Shown here: one piece after another, positions 1-6,372 of the stretch | Numbering within the stretch: the first letter of the stretch is position 1 | Layout of the letters: every line of letters starts with the position of its first letter | Source of the DNA: an uncultured Gemmatimonadota bacterium | GTDB taxonomy: Bacteria; Gemmatimonadota; Gemmatimonadetes; Gemmatimonadales; GWC2-71-9 | DNA: 12,703 nucleotides | Assembly (NCBI GenBank): GCA_946887295.1 | Contig: CAMPKP010000103.1 | Span: forward strand, 1 to 12,703 | Reading direction: 5' to 3' | Notes under the pieces: model-generated | Databases searched by the model: none | What the model saw: only the letters and a program-made list of their open reading frames with translations | What the model was told of the DNA's origin: nothing | Translations under genes and position numbers: made by a program

Positions 1-1359
1 CTCGTCCGCCACGGCGTCCGGGTGACCATCTGCGAAGCCGACCGGGAGGTCGGCGGGCTCGCGGGGAGCTTCGAGGTCGGCGGCACGCGGCTGGAGAAGT
101 TCTATCACCACTGGTTCACCAGCGACACCCACGTCACCGAGCTGGTGCGTGAGCTGGGCCGCGAGGACCGGGTGCTCCGGCGTGCCACCCGCACCGGGAT
201 GTACTTCGCCCGGCAGCGCTTCCGGCTCAGCTCGCCGCTCGACCTCCTTCGATTCACACCCCTGAGTCCGGTGAACCGCGTGCGGCTCGGTCTCCTGGCG
301 TTACGCGCGCGCCGGGTGCGGGACTGGCGGACCCTGGAGGACATGTCCGCCGAGGAGTGGCTCGTCCGCCTCGGCGGACGCGAGGTGTACCAGGTGGTCT
401 GGTCGCCGCTGCTTCAGGGCAAGTTCGGGATCCACGCGGGGGAGATCTCCGCCGTATGGTTCTGGAACAAGCTCAAGCTCCGCGGCGGGAGCCGCGACCG
501 AAGCGGAGCGGAGGTGCTGGCCTACTACCGGGGAGGATTCGCGGCGCTGAGCCAGGAGCTCTCGGAGCGGATCGCCGCCGCCGGCGGATCGATCCGTCTC
601 GGCGAGCCCGTGACCCGCGTCCACGCCGTCGAGGGGAGGGTCACCGCGCTCGAGACCACCCGCGGCCTCGTGGACGCCGATGCGGTGATTGCCACGCCCG
701 CGCTCCCTATCGTGGCCGACCTGCTGGCCCCGCACGTGCCGGCCGATTACCTGGCGTCGCTGCGGCGCGTGCGGTACCTGGCGAATCTATGCGTCGTACT
801 GGAGCTCGACCGGAGCCTCTCGGACACCTACTGGCTCAACGTGAACGACCCGGGATTTCCCTTTGTCGGCGTCATCGAGCACACCAACTTCGAGCCGCCC
901 TCCACCTACGGCGGCAGACATCTGGTCTATCTCTCGAAGTATCTGCCGGAGACCGATCAGCTGTACCGCCTCCCGGATCACGAGGTCGTCGCCTTCTGTC
1001 TCGAGCACCTGCGCAGGATGTTCCCGGCCGCGGGCGCGGGGTGGGTGCTGGCATCGCACGTCTGGCGCGCCCGGTTCGCGCAGCCACTCGTGGAGCGCGG
1101 CTACGGACGCCTGATCCCACCGCGCACGACTCCGCTGCGGGGGTTCAACCTGAGCACGATGGCCCAGGTATATCCCGAGGATCGGGGGACCAACTACGCG
1201 ATCAGGGAGGGGCGGAAGGCGGCCCGCGAGGTGGCCAGGTCGCTGTGGGATCAGCCGCCGCAGGTCGCGCGGCCCATCCGCCATTCCATGGACCGGGTGC
1301 CGCCGGGTCCCGGCCCCTCGATGCGAGCGACCAGGGTGTCCGCGGCCACGCGACGGTAG
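1..1359 (+). CDS. FAD-dependent oxidoreductase of the flavin amine oxidase / HemY-like superfamily, 5'-truncated by the window edge
   Basis: The reading frame is open from base 1, so the real start and the N-terminal GxGxxG FAD-binding loop lie upstream. The first visible residues are the second Rossmann strand and the following loop (VTICEADREVGGLAGSF), with the usual acidic residue for the ribose of FAD. The C-terminal FAD-contact segment is clear near bases 1160-1215 (AQVYPEDRGTNYAIREG), followed by the helix closing the FAD domain. The middle part (Trp/Tyr-rich, about 100-1000) is the substrate domain. The family covers protoporphyrinogen oxidases, phytoene-type desaturases and sugar-cluster oxidoreductases; the sequence does not settle the substrate. 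The last ~35 codons overlap the convergent DUF6265 gene by 109 bp, and the Pro/Arg-rich tail may be poorly conserved. Family assignment is firm, function open. Confidence 0.88.
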   Translation, partial: LVRHGVRVTICEADREVGGLAGSFEVGGTRLEKFYHHWFTSDTHVTELVRELGREDRVLRRATRTGMYFARQRFRLSSPLDLLRFTPLSPVNRVRLGLLALRARRVRDWRTLEDMSAEEWLVRLGGREVYQVVWSPLLQGKFGIHAGEISAVWFWNKLKLRGGSRDRSGAEVLAYYRGGFAALSQELSERIAAAGGSIRLGEPVTRVHAVEGRVTALETTRGLVDADAVIATPALPIVADLLAPHVPADYLASLRRVRYLANLCVVLELDRSLSDTYWLNVNDPGFPFVGVIEHTNFEPPSTYGGRHLVYLSKYLPETDQLYRLPDHEVVAFCLEHLRRMFPAAGAGWVLASHVWRARFAQPLVERGYGRLIPPRTTPLRGFNLSTMAQVYPEDRGTNYAIREGRKAAREVARSLWDQPPQVARPIRHSMDRVPPGPGPSMRATRVSAATRR

Positions 1360-1745
1360 AGAATCCGGGTTGGAAAGTCGTGAGCCGGATTGCTCCAGAC
1401 GACCAGACCGCGTTCGAGCTTTGTCAGGTGGAAATCAGCCGGTGACTGGCCGGCCGGCCTCGGGGTGATGACCAGATCCGAATCCCCGGCCTCGGCGATC
1501 GTGGTGAACTCGTAGCTGATCACCTTTCCCGCCTTGGTATAGCGCGAGACGCCCAGGATCAGGTTGTCCGACGGCGGCGTGTAGTACTCCTCGATCACGG
1601 CTCCGGCCTCGGACGCGCCGCGCCAGCATCCTGTCATGAAGCGGAGGTCGGTCAGGGAGGGCCGTGACGGATCGGGCGCGGGAGTTTCCTGGGGACTCGA
1701 GCCGGCCAGAACGACCACGAGGAGAGCGGGTACCATCGCGCGCAT
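1251..1745 (-). CDS. Secreted DUF6265 family protein
   Basis: The protein has 164 residues. Residues 1-18 form a hydrophobic Sec-type signal peptide, followed by a Pro-rich linker and then the DUF6265 domain, which opens with LTDLRFMTGCWRG (31-43) and continues with EEYYTPPSDNLILGVSRY. This is a small beta-rich domain usually found alone in exported proteins; its biochemical role is unknown. The ATG at 1745 is supported by an AGGAG at 1754-1758 with an 8-nt spacer. The gene lies 29 bp downstream of the DUF6597/AraC gene in the same direction and is probably its co-transcribed partner. Its 3' end overlaps the convergent oxidoreductase gene by 109 bp. Domain assignment rests on motif recognition; the cell location follows from the signal peptide. 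Confidence 0.85.
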   Translation of the reverse strand: MRAMVPALLVVVLAGSSPQETPAPDPSRPSLTDLRFMTGCWRGASEAGAVIEEYYTPPSDNLILGVSRYTKAGKVISYEFTTIAEAGDSDLVITPRPAGQSPADFHLTKLERGLVVWSNPAHDFPTRILYRRVAADTLVARIEGPGPGGTRSMEWRMGRATCGG

Positions 1746-1774
1746 GGGAAGTTCTCCTGGGTGAAAGCCTCAAC

Positions 1775-2644
1775 CTAGCGCGCGGACTCCCGGAGGTCTT
1801 GGAAGAACTCGCCATCGGCGTCCCGGCCTCTTTCATCGAGGTCGGCGATGAAGTTCCGGGCCAGCTCCCTCGCCTCGCGCAGGTAGCGCGCGGGCGGGAT
1901 CCCGGCGAACAGGCGGAAGTCGCGCCCGAGGTGCGCCTGGTCGAAGTAGCCGACCCCGAGCGCCACCGCCGCGACCGAGCGGGTCCCCGGTGCCTCCAGC
2001 GCCCGGAGCGCACGCTGGAACCGGCCGAGCCGCATGAGCGGCTTGGGACCGAACCCCATGCTCTCCCTGAAGCGCCGGCTCAGCTGCCGATAGCTCATGC
2101 CGACCGCCTCGGCGATCTCGGCCGGCCGAGCGTGGCCTTGGGCCATGGCCAGGTCCACCGCCGACGCGACTCGCCGGTCGAGCGCCGGCCGGAAGGACCC
2201 CCGCACGAGATGGCGCCGCAGGAGGGCCAGCCTCGCCTCCGCGCCGCGGGCGTCCGCCAGCTGCTCCCGCAGCGTTCGCTCGAGGGGTGCGGGGAGCACG
2301 TCGAGGGCATACGACCGGTCGAGCAGCTCCCCGCCGGCGACCCGCAGCCAGGCCGAGATCGCCTCGGGCCGAAACCGCACGCCGATCAGGTCCACCCGTC
2401 CGGTCGGCCTGATCTCCATCGCGTGCCGGTTGGGCCCCACCAGGAGAGCGACGGGCTGGGCCCGGCCACCATCTTCGTGCCGGCACTCGAAAGGATCGGC
2501 GAGGTTGAATATCAGCTCGGCGCGTCCGTCCGGCATGACCCGCTGGAAAGAGCCGCCGGCGGCCGGCGCCTCGCCCTGGAGCAGCCAGACGCGGTGCACC
2601 AGGTGGCGCAGCTCCGGGGGCGGGGCAGACTCCTCGTAGCGCAC
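1775..2644 (-). CDS. AraC-family transcriptional regulator with DUF6597 N-terminal domain
   Basis: The protein has 289 residues. Roughly residues 5-110 match the DUF6597 sensor-type domain (PELRHLVHRVWLLQGE; RVMPDGRAELIFNL; LIGVRFRPEAISAWL). Residues ~165-255 form the AraC/XylS double helix-turn-helix, with a canonical second recognition region (GYFDQAHLGRDFRLFAGIPPARYL). It should act as a dimeric DNA-binding regulator; the ligand is unknown. The start is a GTG at 2644, only 4 bp after the stop of the M48 protease gene and without a clear Shine-Dalgarno, so initiation is probably coupled. The secreted DUF6265 gene follows 29 bp downstream. The last ~30 residues, after the HTH, are charged and extend beyond the normal domain end. 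Family call is secure; target genes are not visible. Confidence 0.92.
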   Translation of the reverse strand: MRYEESAPPPELRHLVHRVWLLQGEAPAAGGSFQRVMPDGRAELIFNLADPFECRHEDGGRAQPVALLVGPNRHAMEIRPTGRVDLIGVRFRPEAISAWLRVAGGELLDRSYALDVLPAPLERTLREQLADARGAEARLALLRRHLVRGSFRPALDRRVASAVDLAMAQGHARPAEIAEAVGMSYRQLSRRFRESMGFGPKPLMRLGRFQRALRALEAPGTRSVAAVALGVGYFDQAHLGRDFRLFAGIPPARYLREARELARNFIADLDERGRDADGEFFQDLRESAR

Positions 2645-2648
2645 CGCT

Positions 2649-3674
2649 CTACCCGGCCGCTGCCCGCTGCTTGGCCTGCTGATAGCCCATGCCCTGGAGC
2701 CGAATGATCCGCTGCCGGATCGGGGGATGCGAAGCGAGGACGTCGGCCAGGAATCCCTCGCGTGCCGACAGCAGGCCCGGCGACGGATCCACGATGCAGA
2801 GGTGGGCGGCGCCGAGGGTGATCGACCGGGTCGCTCCGGCCGCGGCCGACAGCTTCTCCAGCGCAGCCGCGAGCGCCATCGGGTTGCGGGTGAATTGCGC
2901 GGCCGTCGCGTCCGCGAGGAACTCGCGCTTCCGGCTCACTGCCATGGCCAGAATACGCGAGACCACGGGCGCGACGACCAGGGTGACGAGCCAGAGCACG
3001 AGCACGACCAGCGCGAGCGGATTGCCGCCTCCCTTGCCGCCGCTCCGGCCGCCGAGCCTCGAGCCGGTGCGTCCCCCGAGCCTGAGCGTGCGACCCATAC
3101 CGTCGGACAGGAGGGCGATGGCGCCTACCATGCCCGCGAGCAGGGTCATCAGCCGAACGTCGAGGTTCCGCACATGGGCCATCTCGTGGGCGACGACGCC
3201 CTGGAGCTCGTCCCGGCCGAGCGTGGCGAGGAGTCCCTCTGTGACCGCGATGCTGGCGGAGCGGTCATCGCGGCCGGTGGCGAAGGCGTTGGGGTCCTGG
3301 TCCGGGACCACCCACACCCGCGGCTTCGGCAGCCCGGAAGCGATGGCCATCTCCTCGACTACGTTCACCAGCTGCCGCTGCTCGGGGGTCGCGGGCTCGA
3401 TGATCTCCCATGCCCCGGTGGACCAGAGCACGCGCTCCGGGCCGTACCGCCACGCGAACCAGCAGATGCCCGCGGCGAGGACCGTGGAGACGAGACCGAT
3501 GAAGGGGATGACGTGACGGTAGCCGCCCGGCGCGGCGTCGGCGGTCATGAGGCCGATGGCCAGGTCGCCGCCGAACCCCACCCAGGCGAAGAAGACGATG
3601 AATCCGACGACCAGCCACTTCGAGCGGCGGCGGTTGGCCTCCTGCTGCGCGAAGAGGTTGGCGTCCTCACTCAC
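2649..3674 (-). CDS. htpX: M48 family membrane-bound zinc metalloprotease, HtpX-like
   Basis: The protein has 341 residues from the GTG at 3674, which overlaps the LemA stop as GTGA; the frame is open further upstream but that part is LemA in another frame. Zinc site: HEMAH with His163, catalytic Glu164 and His167; the third ligand is Glu251 in the RKREFLADA motif, also typical of M48B. Hydrophobic segments lie at about 19-44, 53-75, 175-190 and 219-246; a Gly/Arg-rich loop (199-217) separates the last two. The HPPI motif near 316 is also typical. Such proteases degrade damaged membrane proteins on the cytoplasmic side. The LemA-M48 pairing recurs across bacteria, suggesting a shared envelope quality-control role. 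The protein could be a general M48B paralogue rather than the HtpX orthologue. Confidence 0.92.
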   Translation of the reverse strand: MSEDANLFAQQEANRRRSKWLVVGFIVFFAWVGFGGDLAIGLMTADAAPGGYRHVIPFIGLVSTVLAAGICWFAWRYGPERVLWSTGAWEIIEPATPEQRQLVNVVEEMAIASGLPKPRVWVVPDQDPNAFATGRDDRSASIAVTEGLLATLGRDELQGVVAHEMAHVRNLDVRLMTLLAGMVGAIALLSDGMGRTLRLGGRTGSRLGGRSGGKGGGNPLALVVLVLWLVTLVVAPVVSRILAMAVSRKREFLADATAAQFTRNPMALAAALEKLSAAAGATRSITLGAAHLCIVDPSPGLLSAREGFLADVLASHPPIRQRIIRLQGMGYQQAKQRAAAG

Positions 3675-4243
3675 GGAGTCGGCTTGTTCAGCGACAGGTC
3701 CACCTTGGGTGCGGCGCGCTCGGAGGCGTCCTCGATCTCCCACAGCTCGGCCGGTGTCGCCTTGGCGAATCCGGCGATCAGCAGCGTCGGAAAGGTGGCC
3801 TGCCTGGTGTTGTACTGCGTGGCGACGTCGTTGTAGAGCTGCCGCGCGAAGCCGACCTTGTTCTCGGTGCTGGTGAGCTCCTCCTGGAGCTGGAGCACGT
3901 TCTGATTGGATTTGAGCTCGGGGTACGCCTCGGTGAGGGCGAACAGCCGGCCCAGCGCCTGGGTGAGCTCGCCTTCGGCCCGCGCGGTCTCCTTCACGCC
4001 CGAGGCGCTCACCGCCTTGTTCCGCGCGGAGATCACCGCCTCCAGCGTGCTCCGCTCGAAGTCCATGGCGCCCTTGACCGTGTTCACCAGATTGGGGATC
4101 AGATCGTGGCGGCGCTTGAGCTGCACGTCGATCTGTTTCCACCCGTTGAGCACCTGATTCTTCAGCGCGATGAGGCCGTTGTACGAGCCGATCACCCACA
4201 GGACGACGGCCGCGACGACGACCAGGAGCACGATCGTGGACAT
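3671..4243 (-). CDS. lemA: LemA family protein
   Basis: The protein has 190 residues, the usual length. An N-terminal hydrophobic segment (about 3-20) acts as an anchor and is followed by the conserved LemA core: YNGLIALKNQVLNGWKQIDVQLKRRHDLIPNLVNTVKG, then a long helical region and the closing FARQLYNDVATQYNTRQATFP motif. LemA proteins are helical-bundle membrane proteins, mostly exposed outside the cytoplasmic membrane; their activity is unknown, but they often neighbour M48 proteases or TPM-domain proteins. The stop overlaps the GTG of the M48 gene (GTGA), so the two are translationally coupled. The ATG at 4243 is 25 bp after the MerR-type gene, with only a weak AAAGG upstream. Confidence 0.95.
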   Translation of the reverse strand: MSTIVLLVVVAAVVLWVIGSYNGLIALKNQVLNGWKQIDVQLKRRHDLIPNLVNTVKGAMDFERSTLEAVISARNKAVSASGVKETARAEGELTQALGRLFALTEAYPELKSNQNVLQLQEELTSTENKVGFARQLYNDVATQYNTRQATFPTLLIAGFAKATPAELWEIEDASERAAPKVDLSLNKPTP

Positions 4244-4268
4244 GGACTGGCCTTTGTGCGAGAGGAAA

Positions 4269-4907
4269 TCAGGAGCCGACGAGTCCGGCGAGTGTCTGGC
4301 GGAGGGCGGCGCTGATGGCCTCGACGTCGCCGTTGAGCCGGATGACCGGATGCTGCTCGTCGATCAGGAGCTCGATGCCGGGAGCTACCGCGATCCTGCG
4401 GCAGACCGATCCTCCGGGCACCGCACCTTCGACCGGCGTGAGCCAGCCGAGCAGGGCGCGGCCCACCCTGCCCCGGCCGGTGCCCGGCGCCTGGAGCAGG
4501 GCCAGGCGGTCGGGGGGCGGCATGACAGGGCCGAGAGCCGACGCGACCCGCCGCTCGATGACGTCCCCGGTGAGGCCCTCGAACTCCTTGCCCATCGCGT
4601 CCAGCGTGGCACCTTCCATCTGGCGAAGCTTGATGGCGAGCACCTGGAGCAGATGGCGATAGGAGTAGACTGCGGCGGTGCCCCGCCCGTCGGGCGGACT
4701 CACCAGGCCTCTCGTCACGTAGAAGCGGATCGTTCGCTCGCTGGGCCGCGCCCGGGCGGCCGCGTTGACCGGCACCACACCCGAGGCATCGAGGAGTCCG
4801 GCGGAAAGGGCGGCGAGGTCTCGCAGGCCCCAGGGAGCGAGGCCGCGGTATTCCCGCAGAACGGCGAGGGGGTCGGCTGGAGCGGCTGTGGTGAGCCCTG
4901 CAGTCAT
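4269..4907 (-). CDS. MerR-type HTH transcriptional regulator
   Basis: I choose the ATG at 4907, which overlaps the stop of the receiver gene as ATGA, giving 212 residues; the frame stays open further upstream, but that part lies inside the receiver gene. Residues ~26-110 resemble the winged MerR DNA-binding domain: PSERTIRFYVTRGLVSPPDGRG, then a Tyr-rich wing (VYSYRHLLQVLAIKLRQMEGATLDAMGKEF). Compared with classic MerR there is an insertion of roughly 15-20 residues between the first helix and the recognition helix (around 40-55). The C-terminal half (~165-205: VAPGIELLIDEQHPVIRL) may be a small effector or dimer domain; no cysteine metal-binding motif is visible. LemA follows 25 bp downstream, so this may be its local regulator. 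Confidence 0.85.
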   Translation of the reverse strand: MTAGLTTAAPADPLAVLREYRGLAPWGLRDLAALSAGLLDASGVVPVNAAARARPSERTIRFYVTRGLVSPPDGRGTAAVYSYRHLLQVLAIKLRQMEGATLDAMGKEFEGLTGDVIERRVASALGPVMPPPDRLALLQAPGTGRGRVGRALLGWLTPVEGAVPGGSVCRRIAVAPGIELLIDEQHPVIRLNGDVEAISAALRQTLAGLVGS

Positions 4908-5308
4908 CCGCCGTTCCGCTTGCGCTGCGGCTGCGGTGCCAGCGCGGTGAGCGCCGTGAGCACCGCCGACCCCAGCGCATCGAGCGTGAACGGCTTCACG
5001 AGCAGGGGGCACTGGCGCAGCTCGTCGGGCCAGTTGGCCCGCAGTGCCCAGGGATCGCCGGTCATGAGGAGGATGCGGCCCGCCAGCCTGGGCCAGCGCC
5101 GCAGCAGCGCGATCGCCAGCGTGTCGCCCGACATCTGGGGCAGGTGAATGTCGAGCATGACCAGATCGTAGTCCGCGGCGTCCAGGAGCTCGTAGGCCAG
5201 GTGCGGGTCGCCCACGGAGACGACTTCGTAATCCAGGTTGCGGAGCGCGCGCTCCAGCGTGCGGCGCAGCGCCGGCTCGTCGTCGACCACCAGGATGCGG
5301 GATGTCAT
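4904..5308 (-). CDS. Stand-alone CheY-like response regulator receiver
   Basis: The protein has 134 residues, essentially one receiver domain plus a short basic tail. All key residues are present: acidic pair Asp9-Asp10, phospho-acceptor Asp53 (LVMLDIHLP), switch Thr83 (ILLMTGDP) and Lys105 followed by Pro (LLVKPF). It should therefore be phosphorylatable and act through protein-protein contacts, as no output domain is attached. No histidine kinase is encoded in the window. Both ends overlap neighbours by 4 bp (ATGA at 5305-5308 with the upstream regulator, ATGA at 4904-4907 with the MerR gene), arguing for coupled, near-stoichiometric synthesis with both DNA-binding proteins. Confidence 0.93.
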   Translation of the reverse strand: MTSRILVVDDEPALRRTLERALRNLDYEVVSVGDPHLAYELLDAADYDLVMLDIHLPQMSGDTLAIALLRRWPRLAGRILLMTGDPWALRANWPDELRQCPLLVKPFTLDALGSAVLTALTALAPQPQRKRNGG

Positions 5309-6195
5309 GAGGCCTCGGCCCGCGCGAGCTGGGTGAAGTACCGGCTGGTGACGGCCTCCAGCGCCTCCTCCGTGCTCAGCGAGACCCGCAGCTCACCGGC
5401 GGTGAGACCGAACACGGCTCGCAGATGCATCTGCAGCGTCTTGGTCTTGCTGTACCCCAGCTTGAGCGCGACGTCCTCCACCGTGTACCCTGGATCGAGC
5501 AGCAGCCGGTGGGCATAGAGCAGCCGGGTGAGCACCATGACCACGCGGGGCGAGGGGAGACCCACCTTGGTGAACCAGCGCTCGCAGGTGCGGCGCGTGA
5601 GCTGGGCCCGGTCGGCCAGCGCCGTCACGGTCGGGCCATCGCCGGGCGCGTGAAGCATCGTCTCCAGGGCCGCCCGCAACTCCTCGGGCAGCTCGCTCAG
5701 GATAGCCCCCAGCGCCTGCATGACCTGCTGCGAGGCGCTCTGCTCAAGCTCGCTCAGCAGGGCGCTCCGAAGGGCTCCGGGAGCGTCCTCGAAGCGGTAG
5801 ACCACCACCCGCCGGATTCCCGCGCGTCCCAACTGCAGCAGGACGCCGGCGTTCGCGGGCGTGAGATCGGTGTAAACCAGTAGGGGAAGTGACGGGAAGA
5901 AGAGCCGAAGGCGCTCGATGCCGTGCGGGCGGGGCTCACCCCCGCCCAGATGGGGATCGACCACCGCCATATCGACAGGCTTGGCGCGGATCGCCTCCAC
6001 GGCTTCGGGCCAATTGCTCGCGGAGACCCACTGGAAGCGGTCGGCGTCGAGGGTCCGGAGTCTGAAGACGCGTTCGGGTGGGACGGCAGCGAGAAGCAAA
6101 TGTCGCAAAACGGTCCCTATTTGTCGCAAAAGGGCCCTTAAACCGGGGTTTCCCGGACTCCAGATTGCCGGTAACCCCTGATCGAGAACCGCCAC
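5305..6195 (-). CDS. Regulator with degenerate receiver-like N-terminus and AraC-type C-terminal HTH
   Basis: The maximal frame gives 296 residues. Residues ~43-150 look like a receiver fold (VDMAVVDPHLGG with Asp80 in the acceptor place; LPLLVYTD) but lack the DD acidic pair and the conserved Lys, so it is probably a pseudo-receiver. Residues ~188-270 form an AraC-like DNA-binding region (TVTALADRAQLTRRTCERWF; then VEDVALKLGYSKTKTLQMHLRAVFG). The start is uncertain: the GTG at 6195 has no Shine-Dalgarno, lies 15 bp from the divergent lipoprotein gene, and residues 1-32 show no family resemblance. An in-frame TTG at 6099 would give 264 residues and leave two 21-bp-spaced repeats outside the gene. 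The stop overlaps the CheY-like gene (ATGA). Target and signal are unknown. Confidence 0.8.
   Translation of the reverse strand: MAVLDQGLPAIWSPGNPGLRALLRQIGTVLRHLLLAAVPPERVFRLRTLDADRFQWVSASNWPEAVEAIRAKPVDMAVVDPHLGGGEPRPHGIERLRLFFPSLPLLVYTDLTPANAGVLLQLGRAGIRRVVVYRFEDAPGALRSALLSELEQSASQQVMQALGAILSELPEELRAALETMLHAPGDGPTVTALADRAQLTRRTCERWFTKVGLPSPRVVMVLTRLLYAHRLLLDPGYTVEDVALKLGYSKTKTLQMHLRAVFGLTAGELRVSLSTEEALEAVTSRYFTQLARAEAS
6099..6134. repeat. Two direct repeats with 21-bp period, putative regulator operator
   Basis: The decamer TGTCGCAAAA occurs at 6101-6110 and again at 6122-6131, exactly 21 bp (two helical turns) apart; AT-rich base pairs precede each copy. Tandem half-sites on one DNA face at this spacing are typical of AraC-family (araI1-araI2) and LytTR-type operators. 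They lie between the small lipoprotein gene (+) and the AraC-type regulator (-), overlapping the nominal first codons of the latter. Operator function is inferred, not shown. Confidence 0.5.
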
Positions 6196-6210
6196 TTGAG
6201 AGGATTCCCC

Positions 6211-6372
6211 ATGTCCCGGCGCTCTTCCAGCTGGATCGCGGTTGCCTGCCTGACCATCGCCGCCCTGACGACCGCCTGCGGCCGTTCGGCTACCGGACCT
6301 TCCGATACTCCCGCCGCGGCACTCGAGAGTCAGGGCTCCAACAATCTCGAGAGCCAGGGCTCCAACAACTAG
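6211..6372 (+). CDS. Small lipoprotein-like peptide (53 aa) with duplicated C-terminal octapeptide
   Basis: The ATG at 6211 is preceded by a good Shine-Dalgarno (GAGAGGA, ending 6204, 6-nt spacer). The 53-residue product begins with SRRSSSW, then a hydrophobic stretch IAVACLTIAALTTAC that ends in an acceptable lipobox with Cys23 as the predicted lipidated residue. The remaining 30 residues are Ser/Gly/Asn/Ala-rich and end in two perfect copies of LESQGSNN (codons 6322-6345 and 6346-6369; 22 of 24 bases identical). Both substitutions are synonymous, implying selection on the peptide or a recent duplication. The stop TAG shares the palindrome CTAG (6369-6372) with the stop of the convergent TPR gene. 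It lies divergent from a regulator cassette. Function unknown: signal peptide precursor, envelope-anchored tag or small stress lipoprotein are possible. Confidence 0.72.
   Translation: MSRRSSSWIAVACLTIAALTTACGRSATGPSDTPAAALESQGSNNLESQGSNN

Noticed and set aside
357..1445. Large plus-strand frame overlapping the oxidoreductase
   Set aside because: Arg/Pro/Gly-rich shadow frame; the oxidoreductase frame carries the conserved FAD motifs.
3675..4199. Open frame upstream of the M48 gene giving a 516-residue fused protein
   Set aside because: This part is antisense-free LemA DNA read in a second frame; its Arg/Gln-rich product has no family resemblance, while LemA itself is unmistakable and ends in a GTGA overlap with the M48 start.
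6322..6369. Start of a CRISPR or minisatellite array
   Set aside because: Only two adjoining in-frame 24-bp units with silent differences and no spacers; it is a coding repeat.
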